A model generated the notes under the pieces. It saw only the letters and a list, made by a program, of their open reading frames with translations, was not told the DNA's origin and searched no databases. This document shows, one piece after another, positions 1-5,705 of a stretch of DNA of 7,972 bases. Numbering within the stretch: position 1 is the first letter of the stretch; every line of letters starts with the position of its first letter. Source of the DNA: Bacteroidales bacterium UBA1077 (GTDB taxonomy: Bacteria > Bacteroidota > Bacteroidia > Bacteroidales > UBA932); contig DCCQ01000024.1 in the NCBI GenBank assembly GCA_002314195.1, positions 1-7,972 on the forward strand. The letters are read 5' to 3'. The position numbers were made by a program, and so were the translations under genes.

Positions 1-882
1 AACGCTTCCATCCTCGTGGTGGCTGTAAACGGCAACGGTGTGATGTCCGGGAAGATTCTGACGGTCAGCGAAGGTAAACTCGAAGTAAAGGCTGACGCGA
101 CTCCTGTCTCTGCGGACGGAGGATCCGTGACAGTTCAGATCACAACGAACCTTGACTACGAAGTCGTTATCCCGGAGACTGCGAAGTCGTGGGTGACCCT
201 TGTGCAGACAAAAGCCTTGCGCACGGACAAGGTTACATTTTCTGTCGCTCCCAACACGGAGGCAAGCCAGAGGGCCGCAGAGATCGAAGTACATGTGGAT
301 GGCGCAAAGGTTCAGACATTCAACATTGTACAACAGGCTAAAACGGTTGTACCTGAAACTTGGAACAAAGCAAATTTATCATCATTCTATCCTACAGATG
401 ATTTTAACTATGCATCTGCACAACCGGAGGATAGAACATCCTCCGATAATTGGCAAGGTACTCAGATTTTGCTCTATAATCCATCCAAATTCTACACAAA
501 AGAACCTCGCGCTATAATAGGACTTAGTGGAGCCCCTGATGCTTTAGGTAAATTAATATCACCTTTGCTTTCTGGTGAATGTACTACTCTAAAGATTGAA
601 TATGGATATCACTTTATGGCTACTATGTTGCCGTCAGGCATTTCTTTTAATGTAAAAATCACAGATCAATCCTCATCAAGCATACTAATGGATAAAAATG
701 TGATTTTTGACAGGAGTGATGACACTGCTTTCAAAAATGCACGGAATCAAGTCCAATCTGTAATGTTTGAAAACCTATCCATATCAGGAAACTTTACAAT
801 ATCAATAACCAACAATGGTCCTTCTGGGAGCGGTAATAAAATCAGGGACGTTGTTGATATTCTTAATATTTATTGGAAGTAA
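1..882 (+). CDS. BACON-domain surface protein, 3' part (5' end outside window)
   Basis: The reading frame is open from the first base, so the gene starts upstream and only the last 293 residues are seen. Counting from the first visible codon, residues about 27-113 form a BACON domain: an ADGGSVTVQITTNLDYEV-type strand pair, a conserved W (W64) in AKSWVTL, a later strand and the closing NIVQQAK. BACON domains are Bacteroidota immunoglobulin-like modules of surface glycan-binding and glycoside hydrolase proteins. The residues before it look like the end of another beta domain. Residues about 115-293 form a beta-rich C-terminal region I do not recognise, possibly a jelly-roll ligand-binding domain. 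The GH18 gene starts 20 bases after the stop, which suggests one operon and a role in binding glycans for that enzyme; this is inference. G+C drops sharply near base 350, at the domain junction. Confidence 0.85.
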   Translation, partial: NASILVVAVNGNGVMSGKILTVSEGKLEVKADATPVSADGGSVTVQITTNLDYEVVIPETAKSWVTLVQTKALRTDKVTFSVAPNTEASQRAAEIEVHVDGAKVQTFNIVQQAKTVVPETWNKANLSSFYPTDDFNYASAQPEDRTSSDNWQGTQILLYNPSKFYTKEPRAIIGLSGAPDALGKLISPLLSGECTTLKIEYGYHFMATMLPSGISFNVKITDQSSSSILMDKNVIFDRSDDTAFKNARNQVQSVMFENLSISGNFTISITNNGPSGSGNKIRDVVDILNIYWK

Positions 883-902
883 TAACACTAAAAAAGTTTG
901 TT

Positions 903-1898
903 ATGTTAAAACATTTTCATTTTCTCGCTATTTCAGCGATGATTTGCAGTGCAGTATCGTGCAACCAAATCGAACCTCTTCAGGCGACATCGGAACAAGT
1001 TGAAGAGACACAAGTGACAACAAGGGCTTATGACGATAAGTCCCCGACCATCGCCGTGTATGTAGAAACGAATGATGTCAATCCCCTCAACGCAGGTGAC
1101 TACAAGATGTCAGACGGTTCAACATTCATCGACATCGTAGAATTGTTCGCTTCCAACATCCATAAGGATGGCAACGGTGACCCGACCCTGTACCTCAATG
1201 ACAAGCTCACCAACGTCCTTGAGAATGGAGGCGCGGCCACTTACGTAGCACCTCTTCAGGAAAAGGGTATCAAGGTCCTCCTCACAGTCCTTGGTGACTG
1301 GCAGGGAATAGGTGTGGCGAATATGACCGACGCTCAAAGCACAAAGTTCGCCACCATCCTTGCCTATGCTGTCAACAAGTACGGTCTTGACGGAATTGGT
1401 TTTGACGATGAGTACGCCAGCTACAGCGGTTCGCTCGTGTCAAACTCTTATGCCCAGATCATCAAAAAACTTCACGCCCTGATGCCGTCTGACAAACTCA
1501 TCACCGTTTTCGATTGGGGTAACACAGATCAGATTGATGCCGAAGCCTCAGCCTGCATTGACTATGCTTATCACGGATATTTCGGAAGCTACAACACTTC
1601 AAGTGACATTACCGGAATGACTACAGCCAAGTGGTCTCCATTATCTCTCAATCTTGGAAACTACAATTCAACATCAAGCGTACAAAGTTATGCCAGCAGG
1701 GCTCTTGAGAATGGTTATAGTATTCTAATGTGCTTCAATCTAAGGACAAGGAATGACCGTGATCCTCTCTCTGTCTTCCAAGCAATATCAAATGGTGTTT
1801 ATGACGGAGACGAGATCTCTTGCTCAAATGGTAACAGAGCCAGAACCGCTGGTTCCGTAGCATCTGGTTATACCATCACATATGAGATGGCCCAGTAA
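903..1898 (+). CDS. GH18 endo-beta-N-acetylglucosaminidase (EndoH/EndoF1-like) lipoprotein
   Basis: Predicted to cut the chitobiose core (GlcNAc-beta-1,4-GlcNAc) of N-glycans at the cell surface. The ATG at 903 is preferred over an in-frame TTG at 873 because it gives a clean lipoprotein signal: MLKH, a hydrophobic stretch, then the lipobox AVSC with Cys20. The 331-residue product carries LLTVLGDWQG at 126-135, matching the EndoH-type barrel strand, and the catalytic strand DGIGFDDEY at 163-171. In that strand Asp168 and Glu170 match the Asp/Glu pair used in substrate-assisted catalysis. The GH18 pattern DxxDxDxE is altered here: the second Asp is Gly166. Later segments ITVFDWGN and YHGYFG fit barrel strands beta-6 and beta-7. 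Size fits a single-domain EndoH-type enzyme. It follows the BACON gene by 20 bases and is closed by a hairpin terminator. Family assignment is strong; exact glycan preference is unknown. Confidence 0.9.
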   Translation: MLKHFHFLAISAMICSAVSCNQIEPLQATSEQVEETQVTTRAYDDKSPTIAVYVETNDVNPLNAGDYKMSDGSTFIDIVELFASNIHKDGNGDPTLYLNDKLTNVLENGGAATYVAPLQEKGIKVLLTVLGDWQGIGVANMTDAQSTKFATILAYAVNKYGLDGIGFDDEYASYSGSLVSNSYAQIIKKLHALMPSDKLITVFDWGNTDQIDAEASACIDYAYHGYFGSYNTSSDITGMTTAKWSPLSLNLGNYNSTSSVQSYASRALENGYSILMCFNLRTRNDRDPLSVFQAISNGVYDGDEISCSNGNRARTAGSVASGYTITYEMAQ

Positions 1899-1918
1899 CT
1901 TGAAGCAAGCTTAAATAA

Positions 1919-1954
1919 AGGGATAGGGCAGCAACCGCTCCTTGCCCTATTCCT
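1919..1954 (+). terminator. Hairpin terminator after the GH18 gene
   Basis: A 12-base-pair stem (1919-1930 with 1943-1954, including one G-U pair) encloses a 12-base loop, 20 bases after the GH18 stop codon. There is no strong T run after it, so it could also be an RNA-stabilising 3' hairpin. A second, weaker hairpin (ATATGA/TCATAT) lies at about 1975-1992. Confidence 0.65.
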
Positions 1955-2010
1955 ATCAATCCATCTCAAGGGAAGATATGACCCTTTCATATTCCATCCC
2001 CTCCCACACA

Positions 2011-2045
2011 TCACCACGGCACAATGCACCCATTGCCCGTGGTGA
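2011..2045. repeat. REP-like palindrome heading repeat module copy A
   Basis: TCACCACGG pairs with CCGTGGTGA (9 bp). Inside it CAATG pairs with CATTG (5 bp), with a CACC loop and a small internal bulge (CA opposite C). The right arm is the shared start of the dispersed module at 2020, 4361 and 5309. The left arm is complete only here: copy C keeps just CGG of it and copy B has a different sequence. The shape suggests a REP-type mobile palindrome or a bidirectional terminator. Confidence 0.6.
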
Positions 2046-2190
2046 TTTTTATTATTCCCGAGTCATCAACATTCCCACCGTGGCGCTCTCCGGTGACAAA
2101 ATCCCGCCAAAACGCTCCTCCAGAGGAACAGACGCCCCTCTGTGGCATCATTTTAAGCCAAAATCGTCTCCCTTCAGCCCCTTGGTGGCA
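2020..2190. repeat. Dispersed non-coding repeat module, copy A
   Basis: About 171 bases that align with 5309-5481 over their whole length. The first 34 bases are almost identical, the next 40 diverge, and the last 100 are again closely similar, including CGTCTCCCTTCAGCCCCTTG in both. Small indels shift every reading frame between the copies, so it is probably not a protein gene. Origin unknown; it resembles an intergenic repeat family more than an insertion sequence, since I see no transposase or terminal inverted repeats. Confidence 0.7.
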
Positions 2191-2646
2191 GGCAAGTGCT
2201 GGTGCAAAGTGATGATTTTAATGTAGTTGATTCCGCAAATGGTATCTTCCCGCATAGGCTTATCTATCCCAATGTTTGAAACAAGCAATATTACTTCAAC
2301 ACTCGTCCATAATCTCTCAATAGTAAATGCAACTCATTCAATGTCAAGGAGTGGCAGACAACACATTGATTATTGAATAGTTAACACTTTACCTTAAGCA
2401 TCAAACCGCCAAAGACAATCAGTTAAAATATTCATTAACAACGATTTATAAATCACACCCCCAATAAGTCATATCTGCTTGTGCGGGACATTGAGCCTCT
2501 TCATCGACTTCGGGTAAGGGAACAGGCTAAATGTTGAGAGATTGAACGACAATTTTGCAGCGAAGAGCCGTCGAACACCTCCACTTGTCGGTTTTGAACG
2601 ACATTATAGTCAAAGAATGTCGTCCTAACCCTCCGTCACAGGAATG
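2191..2646. other. Intergenic stretch without a recognisable gene
   Basis: About 456 bases between the two halves of composite repeat A; in copy B the same two halves are only 15 bases apart. No long ORF or known RNA was seen on either strand. The middle (about 2270-2470) is AT-rich. A perfect 8-bp hairpin, ACGACATT with AATGTCGT, lies at 2598-2623. This block is either an insertion in copy A or a stretch deleted from copy B. Confidence 0.5.
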
Positions 2647-2664
2647 TCAGCCCGTCTCTTAGAA

Positions 2665-2818
2665 GCTGAATATCACCCGAATAGTTCAGAATGACTTCCA
2701 AGACGAACCAACTTGATGGTTTGTTCCGCCTCATCAACCCATATCAGCAGGAAATCGCTCTCTATATGACATTCAAACGCTCCTTTGTAGTTACCTGTCA
2801 AAGGGTGTGGTTTGTATT
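2665..2818. repeat. Direct repeat, yafQ 3' half, copy A
   Basis: These 154 bases match 5522-5675 in the same orientation with only two differences by my base-by-base comparison. A shared 16-base flank (2647-2662, matching 5497-5512) and the octamer GGCACTTT (from 2824, matching 5681) extend the similarity with small gaps. Together with module 1 this makes a composite direct repeat on both sides of the Rpn and Abi genes. Confidence 0.9.
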
Positions 2819-2945
2819 ACTCTGGCACTTTTCCTGTCTCAAAAAGATGAGAAAGCACACTTTGTAATGCCAACAGTTTCTTCTTATTGTTAGAATACTT
2901 CTTGTAGTCTTTCTTGAACTGAGTTGTTTGGACAAATTTCCACAT
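2673..2945 (-). pseudogene. YafQ-family mRNA-interferase toxin, full length but with an internal stop
   Basis: Read on the minus strand from ATG (2945-2943), the frame runs 90 codons to TGA at 2675-2673, close to the 92 residues of E. coli YafQ. The protein begins MWKFVQTTQFKKDYKKY and continues YKPHPLTGNYKGAFECHIES, then DFLLIW, and ends GSHSELFG. These match YafQ, a ribosome-dependent endoribonuclease of the RelE/ParE fold; residues equivalent to His50, His63, Asp67, His87 and Phe91 are present, with Phe at the Trp68 position. Codon 43 (2819-2817) is TAA where the second copy has GAA, and this is the only lesion seen. The start lies one base after the stop of a short upstream frame, as in a toxin-antitoxin operon. 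It cannot make active toxin unless the stop is read through or is a sequencing error. Confidence 0.85.
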
Positions 2946-2946
2946 A

Positions 2947-3048
2947 CTACAGTGACGCTACATATTTCTTGAACGCCTCGAAGTCAAACTCATCGAGATT
3001 TTTGCTCCCCACAAGTGATGGCTGACCAGGATTTTGGCCAGCCACCAA
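2947..3048 (-). pseudogene. Possible C-terminal remnant of the partner antitoxin
   Basis: A 33-residue open segment on the minus strand ends ...NLDEFDFEAFKKYVASL at a TAG (2949-2947), one base before the yafQ pseudogene ATG. That spacing and the acidic-then-basic tail fit the end of an antitoxin gene in a type II operon. In-frame stops TAA and TAG at 3054-3049 close it upstream, and no N-terminal DNA-binding domain was found. I cannot match the residues to RelB/DinJ with certainty, so the call rests mainly on position. Confidence 0.35.
3020..3043. repeat. Imperfect hairpin inside the antitoxin remnant
   Basis: GGCTGACCA pairs with TGGCCAGCC with one mismatch around a 6-base loop. It lies in the possible antitoxin remnant, downstream of the convergent Rpn gene on its strand. 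No T run follows it on either strand, so its role as a terminator is uncertain. Confidence 0.4.
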
Positions 3049-3148
3049 CTATTATAAGCTTGTGATTATCCTAATTCAAGAACGAGGCGTGAATTCGCAG
3101 ACTTACCGTACCAGGTGGATAACAGATTATAAGTTTAATTCAAGCCCC

Positions 3149-4204
3149 TTATCCTTGCGAAAGTGACTTTATCCGTTCAAGTGACAGGCCTGCGACTTGT
3201 GCTATCTGTTCGACAGGCATGCCTAGCGCAAGCAATGACTTCGCTACATCTATCATGGCGGCATCGCGCCCTTCGGCTCTGCCCTCGGCTCTGCCCTCGG
3301 CTTTTCCTTTTTCCACGCCATCCTTGAGACCAGATCTATAGCCTTGCTGCTTGGCGCCCTCTATGTAGGGACGCATCTCTTTCTCTGTCAACATAACACT
3401 GAAATAGTTGTCAATCTCGTTGTCGTCAAGGCCGCTTACACGCATCGCCTTCTCCAATCTGCCAAACCGCTCGTCATCTTTCGACCTCGATTTGGCAAAG
3501 ATAGCGAAATTCCTGAATATTCGGCACCATCCTGCGACGGGACTGTCATATTCATCCGTGTAGTGCATGATCCTCGGTAACTCAAGGAGGTAGAACGAAA
3601 TCTGATCACCAAATGGCTCTGAGGTCTCAACTTCCTGGATGCGGTAATGGTAGAGGATCTTGTCCTCCGGTGAATCCGGATGGACATCCTCGTAGTTCAT
3701 GATGCAGATTACCTTGACAGGGGTAAGGACATATTCTTTATCACCTTCCTCTACCTGTCGATTGACCAACCTGGCGCCATAAAAGAACAGCCTGTCACGC
3801 TGGTCAGACCTTGAGGCTTTCTGCATCTCGACAAGAATGGTTCCGCTAGGGGTCTTGCAGAGAAGATCAAAGAGTATCCTTTTGTCATGCTGGGCATCCT
3901 TGGCAAGTTCAGTGTTCCGGAACTCTACTGACGTGATGTTTTCCTGAAGAATGTCGTTCAGGAGCATGATGAGCATGTCAGGGTGATTCTGGAACAGGTA
4001 CTTGAATGCCCAATCGCATGTCAGGTCAAGATATTCCGGAGTGGCAAGGCTCTGGGCATAGGTGTCCTTTTCTTCCTCGCTCATCCCTTTGAATCTTGAG
4101 TCATTATCAATCAATCTTCGGCAATGGCGATAGCGTTTGCGATAGAGGTCCAGCTCGGACATTCCCTCTTGGTTAATGGCAGGTTTGGTCTCAGAACAAT
4201 TCAT
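3149..4204 (-). CDS. Rpn family PD-(D/E)XK nuclease (PDDEXK_2)
   Basis: A 351-residue protein of the Rpn / 'PD-(D/E)XK nuclease transposase' family. Rpn proteins are DNA endonucleases that raise recombination, and some act in phage defence. Residues about 55-71 give the family entry motif YLDLTCDWAFKYLF (Asp64). The nuclease core follows as FDLLCKT (Asp113) and LVEMQK (Glu126, Gln128, where Gln replaces the usual Lys, as is normal for Rpn), so the active site looks intact. Residues 302-313 are three AEGR units in a charged helix, followed by the usual C-terminal LLALGMPVEQIAQVAGLS helix. Start: ATG at 4204; an in-frame ATG at 4162 (MSELDLY) is also possible. It stands alone between repeats. 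A weak -7-like TACGTTTA (4287-4280) lies upstream, without a well-spaced -33 box. Family is firm; biological role unknown. Confidence 0.88.
   Translation of the reverse strand: MNCSETKPAINQEGMSELDLYRKRYRHCRRLIDNDSRFKGMSEEEKDTYAQSLATPEYLDLTCDWAFKYLFQNHPDMLIMLLNDILQENITSVEFRNTELAKDAQHDKRILFDLLCKTPSGTILVEMQKASRSDQRDRLFFYGARLVNRQVEEGDKEYVLTPVKVICIMNYEDVHPDSPEDKILYHYRIQEVETSEPFGDQISFYLLELPRIMHYTDEYDSPVAGWCRIFRNFAIFAKSRSKDDERFGRLEKAMRVSGLDDNEIDNYFSVMLTEKEMRPYIEGAKQQGYRSGLKDGVEKGKAEGRAEGRAEGRDAAMIDVAKSLLALGMPVEQIAQVAGLSLERIKSLSQG
3266..3301 (-). repeat. Three 12-bp tandem repeats encoding AEGR in the Rpn gene
   Basis: Three consecutive 12-base units code for AEGR-AEGR-AEGR just before the C-terminal helix. 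Two units are identical and the third differs at two bases. Because the unit is a multiple of three, slippage would lengthen or shorten the helix without breaking the frame. Confidence 0.85.
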
Positions 4205-4235
4205 AGTTCAAATTTGTTGATTGTTGGTAATAGTT

Positions 4236-4259
4236 GGTCTCGGAATCCCTTCCGAAACC
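4236..4259. repeat. Hairpin in the 5' region of the Rpn gene
   Basis: GGTCTCGGAA pairs with TTCCGAAACC with one mismatch around a 4-base loop, about 32-55 bases before the Rpn start codon. It could shape the leader RNA or be an operator; nothing in the sequence decides between them. Confidence 0.4.
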
Positions 4260-4357
4260 TGCACCCAATATCGGGATTGTAAACGTAAAAAATGAAAAGA
4301 AACGCATGCAATTCAAAAGAAACAGAAATTTCTTTGATAAAAAACAGAAATATTTTT

Positions 4358-4403
4358 CGGCACAATGCACCCATTGCCCGTGGTGATTTTCATTATGCCA
4401 CAC
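4358..4403. repeat. Dispersed repeat module, short copy C
   Basis: Forty-three bases from 4361 are identical to the start of copy B at 5309, including CACAATGCACCCATTGCCCG and the following GCCACAC. The CGG just before (4358-4360) is shared with copy A. The similarity then stops, so only the head of the module is present, which suggests the head is the mobile or conserved unit. Confidence 0.75.
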
Positions 4404-4610
4404 GCCATTGCTCGCAACAGCTGTTTCCCAAACCTTTTGCCACCTTTCCGGCAAGTAATCGCAATTCTCTGAATATCATAGGGTGGATCACCACTTATTG
4501 ATTCAGTGAGAGTTACGCAAAGCCGCCAGTCAAATTCAGAGGGCAACGTTTACGAACATATACATTAACAGCCTATTACATCCCACGCAGACACCGCTCT
4601 CCCACCGCCG
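4404..4610. other. Intergenic stretch, no gene seen
   Basis: No recognisable gene on either strand. Short frames here cross the repeat head and show no family motif. A small GACAC/GTGTC stem lies at about 4590-4615. Confidence 0.4.
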
Positions 4611-4661
4611 TGTCAGGTCTCTACGGCAGGCTCAGTGACCGAAACCATCCCCTTCGGCTGA
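4611..4661. repeat. REP-like element (GGCAGGCTCAGTGACC type)
   Basis: The core CGGCAGGCTCAGTGACC resembles the widespread bacterial intergenic repeat with consensus near TTCGACAGGCTCAGTGACC. The 3' part folds: CCGAA (4639-4643) pairs with TTCGG (4653-4657), and TCAG (4632-4635) with CTGA (4658-4661). It shares CGGC-AGGCTCA-ACC with the tandem repeat inside the ABC-F gene. The family link is from memory of that consensus, not a search. Confidence 0.5.
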
Positions 4662-4733
4662 CTTAATGCTTGAACGCATAATGTCTCTTCCTCCAATTGT
4701 GCCTATGCCGAATTGCGAAATGCGCGGAAAAAC

Positions 4734-4763
4734 TTTGTGAATAAAAAAAGTTGCATATATTTG
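4734..4763 (+). promoter_or_regulatory. Bacteroidota promoter for the Abi remnant
   Basis: A -33 box TTTG (4734-4737) and a -7 box TATATTTG (4756-4763) are separated by 18 bases, a near-perfect fit to the sigma-ABfr pattern TTTG-N19-TAnnTTTG. Transcription would start near 4770, just before the structured leader. Confidence 0.8.
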
Positions 4764-4774
4764 CAGTGCTAGAA

Positions 4775-4821
4775 TCCGCCACGCGAGCCGAAAGGCAGCG
4801 TACCAGGGCGGAACTTTTTTT
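4775..4821 (+). terminator. Terminator-like structured leader (candidate attenuator or short RNA)
   Basis: A nested stem starts about five bases after the predicted transcription start: TCCGCC (4775-4780) with GGCGGA (4807-4812), ACGC (4781-4784) with GCGT (4798-4801), and GCC (4787-4789) with GGC (4794-4796), capped by a GAAA tetraloop. A run of seven T follows (4815-4821). This is the form of an intrinsic terminator placed between promoter and start codon, so it could attenuate the Abi gene or end a small RNA of about 50 bases. Confidence 0.6.
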
Positions 4822-4824
4822 GAT

Positions 4825-5276
4825 ATGTCATATTCTAATCAACCACTCACAACATCGGATCGGAACTGGCGTCTTTCGGATGCATGACAAAGTTATTCTT
4901 CAATTTCTCCGACACAAAGACCAAGAAGTCCATTGCCAGAAGCTATTACGTACCGCAACATGAAATCTTGGAAAGCTGGATGAAATCGCTCAACGCATTG
5001 AGAAATTCGTGTGCGCACCACAGCCGTGTCTGGAATCGAATAATGCCAGCAATGCCACAGATTCCGTCAAGGCTGAACAAAAACCGGATTACAATCAAAC
5101 CGACAGCCAACAGATTATATGCGATTTTATCTTGTATGAGTTACTGGTTAAACGCCATAAAGCCTCATAATGATTTCACACAAAAGTTCAAATCACTTTT
5201 AAGTCAATACCCTAGCATCGACATTCGCGCAATGGGATTCCCTCTTGATTGGGAAAAGGAGCCTTTATGGAGATAA
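4825..5276 (+). pseudogene. Abi_2-family (HEPN) abortive-infection gene with internal deletion
   Basis: The ATG at 4884 gives a 130-residue protein that matches the C-terminal part of Abi_2 (AbiD/AbiF-like) proteins, which are normally about 300 residues. It has the HEPN RNase motif R-x4-H in LRNSCAHHSRVWNR (Arg40, His45), then YAILSCMSYWLNAI and the closing MGFPLDWEKEPLWR. Family-like sequence continues before the ATG in the same frame (ELASFG), up to a TAA at 4836-4838. A second ATG at 4825 opens MSYSNQPLTTSD, which looks like an Abi_2 N-terminus, but it runs out of frame and stops at 4885-4887, overlapping the later ATG as ATGA. The simplest reading is a frame-shifting internal deletion of roughly 150-170 codons near 4855. 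Promoter and leader survive, so a C-terminal HEPN fragment might still be made by coupled translation; that is speculation. Confidence 0.7.
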
Positions 5277-5308
5277 GTCCAGGCTTCAGAGACAAGTCCT
5301 GCCCCACA

Positions 5309-5481
5309 CACAATGCACCCATTGCCCGTGGTGATTTTCATTATGCCACACAGTTCCAATTCTCCCCATCCTGGCGTTCTCCGGTGACAAAATCCCACCA
5401 AAACGCCTCCCAAGAGGAACAAACGCCCCTCTGCAGCATCTTTTTAATCCAAAATCGTCTCCCTTCAGCCCCTTGGTGGCA
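5309..5481. repeat. Dispersed non-coding repeat module, copy B
   Basis: About 173 bases matching copy A (2020-2190) over the full length, with small indels and a divergent stretch at about 5345-5375. Its first 43 bases equal copy C. It begins 32 bases after the Abi remnant and is followed, 15 bases on, by the second yafQ fragment. Confidence 0.75.
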
Positions 5482-5521
5482 TAGGATAGAACTCCTTCAG
5501 CCCGTCTCTTAGTTGAGCGTT

Positions 5522-5675
5522 GCTGAATATCACCCGAATAGTTCTGAATGACTTCCAAGACGAACCAACTTGATGGTTTGTTCCGCCTCATCAACCCATA
5601 TCAGCAGGGAATCGCTCTCTATATGACATTCAAACGCTCCTTTGTAGTTACCTGTCAAAGGGTGTGGTTTGTATT
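5522..5675. repeat. Direct repeat, yafQ 3' half, copy B
   Basis: Same orientation as 2665-2818, with two mismatches in 154 bases. Flanking bases 5497-5512 and 5681-5689 are also shared. On the side toward the ABC-F gene the similarity ends at about 5689, inside the toxin coding sequence. Confidence 0.9.
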
Positions 5676-5688
5676 CATCAGGCACTTT
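5530..5688 (-). pseudogene. Truncated YafQ toxin fragment (C-terminal half)
   Basis: Minus-strand frame from 5688 to TGA at 5532-5530: KVPDEYKPHPLTGNYKG and on to GSHSELFG, the last 52 codons of a YafQ-type toxin. Unlike the copy at 2673-2945 it has GAA, not TAA, at the broken codon, but its first 38 codons or so are missing; the sequence upstream is unrelated and leads into the ABC-F stop 18 bases away. It has Ser where E. coli YafQ has Trp68. No start codon or antitoxin was seen, so it is a dead fragment, though it would be co-transcribed if ABC-F transcription reads through. Confidence 0.8.
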
Positions 5689-5705
5689 TAGCGCTGACGG
5701 GAAAG

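Noticed and set aside
873..902. Upstream TTG start for the GH18 gene
   Set aside because: It would overlap the preceding gene and place ten residues before a complete lipoprotein signal that starts at 903.
2461..2600. Possible tRNA or short gene in the GC-richer intergenic patch
   Set aside because: No cloverleaf, no TTCGA arm in context and no CCA end; the short frames lack any motif.
4313..4546. Minus-strand 77-codon frame upstream of the Rpn gene
   Set aside because: Half of it is the antisense of repeat copy C and the rest shows no recognisable domain.
2011..5481. CRISPR array
   Set aside because: The three repeat heads are about 1-2 kb apart, with no regular spacers and no cas genes.
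5286..5594. A 102-codon minus-strand frame across repeat copy B
   Set aside because: It reads the yafQ fragment in the wrong frame and then the non-coding module; the frame is not kept in copy A.
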